From Desulfovibrio sp. DV (GTDB lineage Bacteria > Desulfobacterota > Desulfovibrionia > Desulfovibrionales > Desulfovibrionaceae), in NCBI RefSeq assembly GCF_001936595.1, contig NZ_MLBG01000009.1, positions 17,814 through 81,813 on the forward strand: a stretch of DNA of 64,000 nt, given 5' to 3'. Below are positions 1-7,295 of the stretch, one piece after another. A model generated the notes under the pieces. It saw only the letters and a list, made by a program, of their open reading frames with translations. It did no database searches and was not told the origin of the DNA. Numbering within the stretch: the stretch's first letter is position 1; every line of letters starts with the position of its first letter. The translations under genes were made by a program, and so were the position numbers.

Positions 1-86
1 CGCCACACCTTTGGTCTTTTTTGCATAGTCACCTCTCTCCAAACAAACCGGCCAATAGCCGTCGGCTAGAAAAATATGAAGCTTTC

Positions 87-137
87 CGAGTAAAAAGTAA
101 ACGGACAGAGAGAAGAGATGCGAGTGAATTTTACTCG
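87..137 (+). promoter_or_regulatory. Paired upstream operators for a sigma-54 activator (ZraR-like)
   Basis: Seen: a palindrome of the form CGAGT-N7-ACTCG at 121-137 and a weaker copy of the same 17-bp layout at 87-103, with starts 34 bp apart (about three helical turns). The pair lies about 100-150 bp upstream of a sigma-54 promoter at 223-237. The same pair with the same 34-bp spacing occurs upstream of the second cassette at 17763-17813. Known: the E. coli zinc-responsive activator ZraR uses paired inverted repeats with GAGTA-type arms upstream of zraP, also a sigma-54 gene. Inference: enhancer sites for a response regulator encoded outside this window. Confidence 0.7.
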
Positions 138-222
138 TATCTGCATCACGCCAGTCAGCACTTCCTGACATAATCAAAATATAATCATTTAATTTCAGCA
201 TATTATATAAATCTAAGCGCTT

Positions 223-237
223 TGGCACGTCACTTGC
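223..237 (+). promoter_or_regulatory. Sigma-54 (-24/-12) promoter of the small secreted-protein cassette
   Basis: TGGCAC at 223-228 and TTGC at 234-237 match the sigma-54 consensus, with exactly 10 bp between the invariant GG and GC. It precedes the SHOCT gene at 304. An equivalent element sits upstream of the duplicated cassette at 17664-17678, which supports function. Confidence 0.85.
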
Positions 238-303
238 TTTAAGGGAATCAACCGAGGCGTTTTGAAAGATGACAACATCCCACGCCAAGCCAGGAGGTCG
301 TCC

Positions 304-549
304 ATGATGTGGGACTGCGGATTCCCCCTCTTCTCTCCCTGGATGGGGGGCATCACCTTCTGGGGACTGGGAGCGATTCTGTTGCTGACCGCGCTCTTGG
401 GTTTTTTCCTCTTCGGCTCAAGGAGAGCCGACAAAACCCGCACCGCCGACCGGGAAGATTCCCTGGGAATCATCAAGATGCGGCTGGCAAGGGGGGAATT
501 GAGCCAAGAGGATTACCAGGAAATAAAGAAGGTCTTGGAACAGGCGTAA
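304..549 (+). CDS. Small membrane protein with C-terminal SHOCT domain
   Basis: The protein has 81 residues. One hydrophobic segment lies at about 17-38 (GITFWGLGAILLLTALLGFF), then a basic linker, then a C-terminal SHOCT motif (LGIIKMRLARGELSQEDYQE), a short helical module often at the end of small membrane proteins. I start at the ATG at 304 rather than 262 because an AGGAGGTC ribosome site lies just upstream and the duplicate copy at 17598 starts at the same residue with the same ribosome site. It is the first gene after the sigma-54 promoter and is followed by small exported proteins and a ZraP-like protein. No enzymatic role can be assigned; a part in envelope metal stress is inferred from context. 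Confidence 0.8.
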   Translation: MMWDCGFPLFSPWMGGITFWGLGAILLLTALLGFFLFGSRRADKTRTADREDSLGIIKMRLARGELSQEDYQEIKKVLEQA

Positions 550-591
550 AATAACGGGCTTAAGCCCACAAAAGCAACCGAGGAGTCCACC

Positions 592-921
592 ATGTTCAAG
601 CAAATCACGTGTCGTCTGTCCGTCGGCCTGGCTGCCGCGCTCGTCGTCGGCTCCTTGACCCTTATCGGTGCCGACACCGCCCGCGCCCAGGGCACCAACC
701 CGAACCAGGCCGCGAACCAGACAAACACTTCGGCCGTTTATGGCCAGCCTGGCTATTACGGCAACGGCTATGGCTCCCCCTGCCCCTGGATGACCGGTGC
801 CGGGTACGTCCAGTCTGGCCAGCCGGGCTACCGGCAGGCGGCACCTGGCTATGCCAACGCCCCCGGGCGCTATTACGGGAATCGGTATCCCGGCCGCTCT
901 TACGGCTACCCCTGTTGGTAA
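592..921 (+). CDS. Small secreted Gly/Tyr/Pro-rich protein
   Basis: The protein has 109 residues with a clear Sec signal peptide (basic MFKQITCR, hydrophobic stretch, Ala-rich cleavage region near ARAQ at about 33). The mature part is low complexity, rich in Gly, Tyr, Pro, Asn and Gln, with repeated GYYGN/GYGSP-like units and only two Cys. I do not recognise a family. It lies 42 bp after the SHOCT gene, with AGGAG a few bases upstream of its ATG, in the sigma-54 cassette. The composition suggests a disordered periplasmic or surface protein. It is missing from the decayed second copy of the cassette. Confidence 0.75.
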   Translation: MFKQITCRLSVGLAAALVVGSLTLIGADTARAQGTNPNQAANQTNTSAVYGQPGYYGNGYGSPCPWMTGAGYVQSGQPGYRQAAPGYANAPGRYYGNRYPGRSYGYPCW

Positions 922-1004
922 CAACCCTAGCGTCGGCGCGGCTGACCTGACATGCCGACCTGTTTCACCAACGCCAACAACAATCAAATATGGGGAGTAA
1001 CATC

Positions 1005-1277
1005 ATGAGAATTCTGAAGAAGACCTCGATCCTTGCGGTCTCGGCCGTGCTCGGCCTCACCCTGCTGGCCGGGATCAGCGCCCAGGCCCAGACCACCAAC
1101 CAGGGCATGCCCACGGGGCAAACGGCGCAGGCGACGCAACCGAACACGTACACCTCCGGGGGGGCTTGGGGCAACATGATGGGCTGGACGCCCCCGACGA
1201 CCAGCGCCACCCCGGCCACCGGCTACGGCTCGTCCTACGGCTACGGCGACGGTTGGGGCTGCTGGGGCTGGTGGTAG
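1005..1277 (+). CDS. Small secreted Gly/Trp-rich protein
   Basis: The protein has 90 residues. I use the ATG at 1005, placed after a GGGGAG ribosome site, rather than the in-frame codon at 990. The signal peptide is clear (MRILKKTSILAVSAVLGLTL, cleavage near AQAQ). The mature region is Thr/Gln/Gly-rich and ends in an aromatic tail, GDGWGCWGWW. It has no recognised domain. Composition and position match the preceding secreted protein, so both are probably co-regulated exported partners in the cassette. Confidence 0.75.
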   Translation: MRILKKTSILAVSAVLGLTLLAGISAQAQTTNQGMPTGQTAQATQPNTYTSGGAWGNMMGWTPPTTSATPATGYGSSYGYGDGWGCWGWW

Positions 1278-1307
1278 GAGCCTAAACCCTGTCCTTGAGG
1301 AGGCAAC

Positions 1308-1478
1308 ATGACCAAGATGGTACTGGCTCTTCTGGTCTTGCTGCTCGTGGCCGCCTGCGCCCCGTACCCCGGCCCAGGAGGGTATGCCGGCTGGAATTGC
1401 GGGGGCGGTTATTGGGGACCGTCACCAGCGAGCATGAACACGAATCAATACGCCGGCCCTATGGGGTACTGGCGGTAA
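1308..1478 (+). CDS. Small lipoprotein, Gly/Tyr-rich
   Basis: This short gene encodes 56 residues. A GAGGAGG ribosome site at 1297-1303 precedes the ATG. The N-terminus MTKMVLALLVLLLVAACAPY has a lipobox ending at Cys17, so the product should be lipid-anchored. The mature peptide is Gly/Tyr/Trp/Pro-rich and ends MGYWR. It sits between the secreted protein at 1005 and the ZraP-like gene at 1510, on the same strand. Function unknown. Confidence 0.75.
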   Translation: MTKMVLALLVLLLVAACAPYPGPGGYAGWNCGGGYWGPSPASMNTNQYAGPMGYWR

Positions 1479-1509
1479 CGAATCAACCTAAAATCAAGGA
1501 GACACAGTG

Positions 1510-1995
1510 ATGAAGACTAAGCGTTCGTTCACGGCAAGGCACTCTATGGTCGCCGCCCTCGCTCTGGTGGCCTTTCTCGGCCTGAGCGGTCTGGCCAATG
1601 CCCAGATGATGGGTTCCGGCATGATGGGCGGGCAAGGCATGATGCATGGCAACATGATGACGGGCTTGAGCCCGGAAAAGCAAGCGGCCGTTCAGAAGAT
1701 CTACGCCGATTTCAATGCGGCCACGGCCTCCCTGCAGCAGCAATTCACCTCCAAGCAGTACGAACTGGATGCGCAACTCTACAGCGCCACGCCGGACGAC
1801 AAGAAGGTCCTGACCCTGACCAAGGAGGTCTCCGACCTTCGCGCCAAGCTCTTCGAGGCCCAGGTAAACCTCCAGAGTCGACTGACCAAGGAAGGCGTCC
1901 CCTCCAGCAATATGGGCGGTATGGGCATGGGTGGCATGGGCTGCTGCGGCATGATGGGTGGCGGCATGGGCATGCACCACGGCATGGGGTACTAA
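1510..1995 (+). CDS. ZraP/Spy-like periplasmic metal-binding chaperone
   Basis: The protein has 161 residues and a signal peptide ending near ANAQ. A Met/Gly/His-rich stretch (MMGSGMMGGQGMMHGNMM) comes next, then a helical core beginning LSPEKQAAVQKIYADF, typical of the Spy/CpxP/ZraP (LTXXQ-like) periplasmic family, then a C-terminal tail rich in Met, Gly, Cys and His. Family members bind zinc or copper and act as ATP-independent chaperones. An AAGGAG site precedes the ATG at 1510. It is last in the sigma-54 cassette and is followed by a terminator at 2018. E. coli zraP is likewise sigma-54 dependent, so a zinc/envelope-stress role is a reasonable inference. The C-terminal half is duplicated at 17166-17345. 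Confidence 0.8.
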   Translation: MKTKRSFTARHSMVAALALVAFLGLSGLANAQMMGSGMMGGQGMMHGNMMTGLSPEKQAAVQKIYADFNAATASLQQQFTSKQYELDAQLYSATPDDKKVLTLTKEVSDLRAKLFEAQVNLQSRLTKEGVPSSNMGGMGMGGMGCCGMMGGGMGMHHGMGY

Positions 1996-2017
1996 GCCAA
2001 ACAGCCTGATGCTGCAT

Positions 2018-2043
2018 GGGGCGGAGCAAGAAAGCTCCGCCCC
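2018..2043 (+). terminator. Hairpin terminator after the ZraP-like gene
   Basis: GGGGCGGAGC and GCTCCGCCCC form a 10-bp perfect stem with the loop AAGAAA. It begins 22 bp after the stop codon. The following T-run is weak. Confidence 0.7.
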
Positions 2044-2190
2044 ATAATGTTCATATCGCCTCTTCCTATCTGTCGGGTTCGATGCCGTAACCAACTTCCA
2101 TACTCAGGAACAGGAAGTAAGCCACGCTGCCCCACCAAAGGTCGATGCCCTTTAGCCTAGTAGCTTTCAACGAGCAGTTGCCTCAAGAGG

Positions 2191-2382
2191 GTGACCATGG
2201 GCTACCGCCGTCACAGTTACAGTAGGCACAAGATCAAGTATCACTTTATGGGGGCAACAATATCTTGCCGTAAGATTCTTCAGGACTATTTGGCCTTGCG
2301 AGTCCACGAACTTGTGCGAAAAACTTGCAAGCTACCAAGTATTCTAATATTATGGCAAGTTGTAAACAAATACCATATTTAG
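2191..2382 (+). pseudogene. IS200/IS605 TnpA transposase fragment
   Basis: The 63-codon reading frame contains MGYRRHSYSRHKIKYHF followed by a degraded continuation (RKILQDYLALRVHELVRKTC) that aligns by eye with the N-terminal part of IS200/IS605 Y1 transposases (HSVY..KYHFV..TKYRRKIL....LALRVRELVR). The catalytic Tyr region and the rest of the protein are missing. It lies in an otherwise gene-free AT-rich stretch and is a transposition scar. Confidence 0.55.
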
Positions 2383-2764
2383 CTTTTGATACCCGCTCCG
2401 CCTAAACTCTCACCCTTTGAGACCATGCCCTGCTTTAAGCACAAAACGTTCGTCATAGTATTTTAGATCTTACGCTGGCGAACAAGAATCACTGCAGATA
2501 ATATTCCCTGGTGAATTGGCGCTTCCGCGCGAGCTGCCTAGCTTAACAAAGGAATACCTGGAACTTTATTCTGAGCATGGCCACAATGAATGCTTCAATG
2601 TTGAACAACCAGCTGTGACTTTGCCTGTTCGCAGCCGATATCTTGACAAACGCATTACAACTAATTTTCTTTAGCTGAAAAGTGTTAAGTCTATGAATTT
2701 AGCCCAACGCGAACTACCCATGATGTTCCTTAATCACAGCCAAGCAATACAATAGGAGTCATCA
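2383..2764. other. Gene-free AT-rich stretch
   Basis: I see no credible reading frame, RNA gene or repeat in these roughly 380 bases. The base composition is more AT-rich than the flanks, in keeping with debris around the IS200 fragment. A TAGGAG ribosome site at the right end belongs to motA. Confidence 0.5.
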
Positions 2765-3629
2765 ATGCTAGTAATGATTGGCGCATTTATCGTTATAGGC
2801 TGCCTATTAGCCGGATTTTTGCTAGAGAACGGAAATTTTGGTATAATAATTTCAGCTGCACCTGCAGAACTACTCATGATTGTTGGTGGTGCATTCGGCG
2901 CTCTGGTCATCAGTTGTCCAAAAAAATATTGAAAATTACATTCAAGGGCTCACTTTCTGTATTTGGCAGCATGAAGACCACCAAGGCCTATTACACAGAG
3001 CTATTGGTCACTCTTTCAGGATTGTACATGAAGATTCGTCGCGAAGGGTTAGTAGCCATTGAAAAGGATGTTGAAAGACCTGCAGAAAGCCTTATTTTCG
3101 GCAACTTCGCAAAGAACAAAAAAATCATGAGGTAATGACATTTATCTGCGACACGATGCGGATTTTTGCCACAGTCAACGTTGAGGCACATGAATTTGAG
3201 GCCGTCATGGACGCCGATATCGAGGCCACCGTGCATGAGGCCCTAGTGCCGGCCCACAGCGTTGCCAAGGTAGCCGATGCTTTGCCAGGCCTTGGCATTG
3301 TGGTCTGTGTATTGGGCGTTGTCCTTACCATGTCAAAAATTAACGAACCGCCGGCAGTTCTCGGCCACAGCATTGGCGCGGCACTAGTCGGCACGTTTAT
3401 GGGGGTTTTGCTGGCCTATGGCTTTGTTGGCCCTGTTGCCACCAATATTGAACATCGTGCCAAAGAAATAGAAGCTGTTTTACTGGTTGCCAAAGCGTCG
3501 CTGACCGCTTTTGTGGGTGGCACCCCACCCCCCATGGCCCTGGAAGCCGGCAGGCGGGCTGTCCCCCCTGACGAACGTCCTACGTTCGTGGAACTCGAAG
3601 AAGCCATAAAGGCTGCCAAGGGCAAGTAA
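2765..3629 (+). pseudogene. motA: Flagellar motor stator protein MotA, two frame breaks
   Basis: Three consecutive frames together give a complete MotA: the N-terminal membrane segments (MIGAFIVIGCLLAGFLLENG, then LLMIVGGAFGALVIS), the cytoplasmic part (YYTELLVTLSGLYMKIRREG), and the proton-channel half (KVADALPGLGIVVCVLGVV, GAALVGTFMGVLLAYGFVGP). With one base restored at each break the length is 288 residues, normal for MotA. Both breaks are of the -1 type and lie exactly in A7 runs (around 2930 and 3118). Codons between the breaks look selected. Either recent inactivation, homopolymer sequencing errors or slippage could explain this. No motB follows, so any partner would have to be elsewhere. 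Confidence 0.8.
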
Positions 3630-3890
3630 AACGTACTCTTCGCACCTACCGTTATGAAGTTCCCCTCCTTGGGTAGCCAACGCCGACAGGCTAAAAGGGG
3701 ACGAAAGGGAACTGAGCAACCTTATGCATGCATTGCTGATCCTAGACCTGGGAGACAGCGGTTTTGCGCCCCTCAATAACTCGACCTTGTTAGTATGATT
3801 TTCGTTGACTCAAGAAGACTCCTCGGGTATTGGCCAAACCCAGCGCAGTGATGATGGCTTTCAATATCAATTGATGCGAAGGGGTTTGTG

Positions 3891-4133
3891 ATGACAGGAC
3901 ATCTTTGTCTGCGGCGTATGCCGCTTAAGGGGAAAGGGCGCATCGTATCGGTTGCAGCCGAAGGCGAGCTGGGGCGCAGGATTCGGGATATGGGCTTGGT
4001 TCCCGGCGTTGAGGTCGAACTGACGGGCAGGGCACCGCTCAAGGATCCGGTTGCTCTCAGGCTCAGGGATTTTACGCTCACCTTGCGAAACAACGAGGCC
4101 GACTACATTACGGTCGAGATGGGAGGTATATAA
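3891..4133 (+). CDS. feoA: Ferrous iron transport accessory protein FeoA
   Basis: The protein has 80 residues and is an SH3-like FeoA: MPLKGKGRIVSVAAEGELGR, then RIRDMGLVPGVEVELTGRAP and a C-terminal DYITVEMGGI. FeoA is a small cytosolic protein needed for FeoB activity. A GAAGGGG ribosome site precedes ATG 3891; the in-frame GTG at 3888 is the alternative. It is one base from feoB and almost certainly co-transcribed. No Fur box could be called with confidence in the 260 bp upstream. Confidence 0.9.
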   Translation: MTGHLCLRRMPLKGKGRIVSVAAEGELGRRIRDMGLVPGVEVELTGRAPLKDPVALRLRDFTLTLRNNEADYITVEMGGI

Positions 4134-4134
4134 C

Positions 4135-6324
4135 ATGCGACAGATTGCCATCGCCTTGGCTGGCAACCCAAACTCCGGAAAGACCACGATGTTCAACGCC
4201 CTTACCGGTGCGCGTCAACGCGTTGGAAACTATCCTGGGATTACCGTGGAGAAGAAGGAAGGAGTCTTGGAAATTGAGGATGGTAAGTCGGTGCGTGTCA
4301 TTGACTTGCCAGGTACGTATTCCCTGACTGCCTATTCGCAAGAAGAACTGGTCGCGCGCAATTTCATCGTGGACCAACGGCCGAACGTGGTCGTGGATAT
4401 CATCAACACTGGGGCGCTTGAGCGCAACCTCTATCTCGCCGTCCAGTTTATGGAACTGGGAGTCCCGGTCATCCTCGCGCTCAACATGATCGATGAAGTG
4501 CGCAAAAGAAACATCACAATCGACAGTGCGCGTCTGGCCAAGCTCATGAACGTGCCGGTCATCGAAACCGTGGCCAGAACCGGCGCGGGGAAAAAGGAAC
4601 TCCTCGGGAAAGCGGTCGCAGTGGCGGAAAAACAGCGTGAGTGGCGTCCGCTGGCCCTCTCCTACGGCCCCGTCCTTGATCCCGCCCTGGAGGAAATGAG
4701 CGCCCTGATCGAACGAGAAGCCCTGCTGACGGATCGTTACCCGGCCAGATGGGTCGCGCTTAAGTACCTTGAGGGGGATGAGGAAGTCCAACGTCTGGGG
4801 CGTTCGGCGAGCCCGGCCGCTTCCAAGCTCGAAGAGCTGGCGGCCAGGGTGACCGGACACTGTAAAACAATGCTGAATACCTACCCCGAGGCGGTCATCA
4901 CCGACCATCGTTACCAGTATATCACGTCAGCATTGAACAATGGTGTTGTCACGCGGGAAAAGGCGAACGAAGGAATTCAGGCTTCTGACCGTCTGGATCG
5001 TGTGCTTACCCATCCCTATGTCGGTCCGCCGCTCATGGCCCTCATCCTGTACACTGTCTACAAGATAACCTTTGGGCTGGGGAAAACACCCTTGACCTGG
5101 GTTCAGGATGGCTTTGACGCCCTGGGACAATTCGCGGGGGCGGTGATCCCGGAAGGGCTTCTCAAGTCCCTGGTTGTTTCCGGCGTGATCCATGGTGTGG
5201 GCGGCATCATGGTCTTTGTGCCACTCATCATGATAATGTTCTTCCTCCTTTCTTTTTTGGAAGATTCAGGCTACATGGCAAGAATGGCCTATATGCTCGA
5301 CCGGGTACTCCGCATATTCGGCCTGCACGGCAGTTCGGTCATGCCCTACGTTGTTTCCGGTGGAATCGCCGGGGGATGCGCCGTGCCTGGCATTATGTCC
5401 ACCCGCACGCTTCGGAGCCCCAAGGAGAAACTCGCCACCATCCTCACTTCCACGCTCATGGCCTGCGGGGCCAAGCTCCCTGTCTTCATCCTGCTCGTTG
5501 CGGCGTTTTTCCCCGATGATTCGGCCATGGCCATGTTCCTTATCACCATGCTCGGCTGGATCATGGCCCTCCTCGTGGCCAAAGCACTGCGTTCAACGAT
5601 CATAAAAGGACCGGCCACCCCTTTCGTGATGGAGCTTCCCCCGTATCGGATACCCACACTGCGCAGCATGTGCATTCACACCTGGGAAAAAACCTCGCAA
5701 TACCTGCGCAAGGCTGGCACCATCATCCTGGCCATCTCAATCCTTCTCTGGGCGGCAATGACCTTCCCGACGCTGCCGGGCGAAACGCTTCAGGGATTTG
5801 AAGCCGACAAGGCGGCGATTGAGGAACGAATTGCTTCGCACAAGGCGGGCAGCGACAGCGAATCGGGGGAAATCAAGGCCCTTGAGGAGAAGGCGACGGG
5901 CATCGAGAACGAGCAGGCTCAGGCGGCGTTGCGGCATTCCCTGGCCGGCCGGTTCGGCATCGCTCTTGAGCCTGTTTCCAAGCTCGCGGGCTTTGACTGG
6001 CGCACGAACATTGCCCTTATCGGCGGTTTCGCGGCGAAAGAGGTCGTGGTGGCCACCCTTGGCACGGCCTATTCCCTGGGCGAGGTGAAGTCCGACGAAC
6101 CGGAACCCCTGTCAGAGAAGCTTGCCTCAGACCCGGCTTGGTCGCCGCTGGTGGCCGCGAGCCTGATCGTCTTCGTCCTCCTGTACTCGCCGTGCTTGGT
6201 TTCCGTTGTGACCATGGCCCGGGAGACCTCCTGGAAGTGGGCGGCCTTTGCCATGACTTTCGATACGGTCATGGCTTTTGGATTGGCGGTCGCCGTGTTT
6301 CAGGTTGGAAAGACTTTCTTGTAG
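4135..6324 (+). CDS. feoB: Ferrous iron transporter FeoB
   Basis: The protein has 729 residues, the usual FeoB size. An N-terminal G domain has the P-loop GNPNSGKT at 10-17, the G3 motif DLPGTYS and the G4 motif NMID, followed by the helical GDI-like domain. The membrane part carries the two gate repeats (for example GSSVMPYVVSGGIAGGCAVPGI) and ends in further transmembrane helices. A Lys/Glu-rich coiled segment (near residues 555-600) interrupts the C-terminal membrane region, as in other long FeoB proteins. It imports Fe2+ across the inner membrane. It starts one base after feoA and is followed by a small FeoB-associated protein, giving a three-gene feo operon. Confidence 0.95.
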   Translation: MRQIAIALAGNPNSGKTTMFNALTGARQRVGNYPGITVEKKEGVLEIEDGKSVRVIDLPGTYSLTAYSQEELVARNFIVDQRPNVVVDIINTGALERNLYLAVQFMELGVPVILALNMIDEVRKRNITIDSARLAKLMNVPVIETVARTGAGKKELLGKAVAVAEKQREWRPLALSYGPVLDPALEEMSALIEREALLTDRYPARWVALKYLEGDEEVQRLGRSASPAASKLEELAARVTGHCKTMLNTYPEAVITDHRYQYITSALNNGVVTREKANEGIQASDRLDRVLTHPYVGPPLMALILYTVYKITFGLGKTPLTWVQDGFDALGQFAGAVIPEGLLKSLVVSGVIHGVGGIMVFVPLIMIMFFLLSFLEDSGYMARMAYMLDRVLRIFGLHGSSVMPYVVSGGIAGGCAVPGIMSTRTLRSPKEKLATILTSTLMACGAKLPVFILLVAAFFPDDSAMAMFLITMLGWIMALLVAKALRSTIIKGPATPFVMELPPYRIPTLRSMCIHTWEKTSQYLRKAGTIILAISILLWAAMTFPTLPGETLQGFEADKAAIEERIASHKAGSDSESGEIKALEEKATGIENEQAQAALRHSLAGRFGIALEPVSKLAGFDWRTNIALIGGFAAKEVVVATLGTAYSLGEVKSDEPEPLSEKLASDPAWSPLVAASLIVFVLLYSPCLVSVVTMARETSWKWAAFAMTFDTVMAFGLAVAVFQVGKTFL

Positions 6325-6333
6325 AAGGAAGGG

Positions 6334-6492
6334 ATGGGAATGCTTGAGTATTTCATCGTGACGGTTATCATCGTCTGGTCGCTGTACATGGTTTACAGAC
6401 GCATCGCTTCTAGGCGGGGGTGTTGCAGCGATAGTTGCCTCTGCGACAGCATCGGGAAGCGCCGGCACCAAAAAGTCATGCTGAAACGCTGA
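6334..6492 (+). CDS. FeoB-associated Cys-rich membrane protein
   Basis: This 52-residue gene begins 9 bp after feoB with a GAAGG ribosome site. It encodes MLEYFIVTVIIVWSLYMVYR, a single N-terminal membrane helix, then a short cytosolic tail with the cysteine cluster CCSDSCLC. This matches the small Cys-rich proteins that commonly follow feoB and are thought to support iron transfer at the transporter. Length, topology and position all fit. Confidence 0.85.
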   Translation: MGMLEYFIVTVIIVWSLYMVYRRIASRRGCCSDSCLCDSIGKRRHQKVMLKR

Positions 6493-6554
6493 ATCTGCTC
6501 AATGGGGGGAGGCTTGGACGGCTGCCTCATTTGGCAAAGCAAGCAAGGAGGGGG

Positions 6555-6748
6555 TTGCGGCTGGATAAATTAGAACTCCGTATCAACGACATGGATTGCG
6601 CCGAAGAGGCCGCTATCCTCAAGCGCGTCCTGCTGCCCCTTGTGGCCAGGAATCACGACTAGGCTTTGATTTTCTACAGCGCAAGCAGAGCCTGGACCTG
6701 TCCGGTGTGTCCGTCAGCGCGCAGCAGGTCGTCGATGGCATCACGAAA
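6555..6748 (+). pseudogene. Fragment of a heavy-metal P-type ATPase (HMA domain)
   Basis: Two adjacent frames read LRLDKLELRINDMDCAEEAA...LLPLV and then GFDFLQRKQSLDLSGVSVSA..., which together form the N-terminal heavy-metal-associated domain of a ZntA/CadA-type Zn/Cd exporter. The MDCAEE motif replaces the usual GMxCxxC, as in this ATPase branch. The frame changes near 6662, and the sequence stops being ATPase at about 6748, where M23-peptidase-like sequence begins. It is decayed cargo of the metal island. Confidence 0.6.
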
Positions 6749-7164
6749 AAATCATCAAGAAAAAAGAAGGCCAGCGAACGGGTTCCCTCGGGTTTCGGCA
6801 TGCGGCGCGATCCGATCGATAAGCTCAAGAACTTTCACAAGGGGATAGATGTATCCGGCCCCGCAGGAGGCCCACAAGGAGGGAATCGTCGTTTTCTCCG
6901 GATGGATGGGGGCCTACGGCCGCACGGTGGACATCGACCATGGGGATGGCCTAAAGACACGATATGCCCATCTCAAGTCAATTCGTGTCAAGCCGGGGGA
7001 CCGTGGTGGGCAAGGATCATGCTGTCGGCCTGCTGGGACGTACCGGCCGCATCACCGGCAACAACGTGCACTTTGAAGTGATGGTGAACGGTGAACCCTC
7101 GGCCCCTCACTAACGCGTCACTGACGCGAGCGCCCTGCTGCGAAAGGACACGAAGAGCAGTTGA
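6749..7164 (+). pseudogene. Broken M23 (lysostaphin-type) peptidase
   Basis: In three frames the sequence gives VPSGFGMRRDPIDKLKNFHK, GIVVFSGWMGAYGRTVDIDH, RYAHLKSIRVKPGD, GRTGRITGNNVHFEV and SALLRKDTKSS. It is collinear with the intact M23 protein encoded at 11632-12201. There are at least two frame changes and an internal stop before the last block. These lesions differ in sign from those in motA and pilO, so this looks like a genuine pseudogene. It is fused at its left end to the ATPase fragment, marking a recombination joint. Confidence 0.75.
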
Positions 7165-7295
7165 GATGTACCGCAGAGTATTTCTCGGATTCACGATGGG
7201 AGTCGTAGGGGCTTGCCATGGCTGTCCCACACGATCTTCGGAGTAGCAACGGCTGGATCACTTGAGTCAACAATTCGCTGGTCTATGGAGGCAAC

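Noticed and set aside
2914..2936. Programmed frameshift regulating MotA
   Set aside because: The A-AAA-AAA heptamer is in phase, but MotA is not known to use frameshifting, there are two breaks, and pilO and traK show the same sign of error. Kept only as an alternative in the findings.
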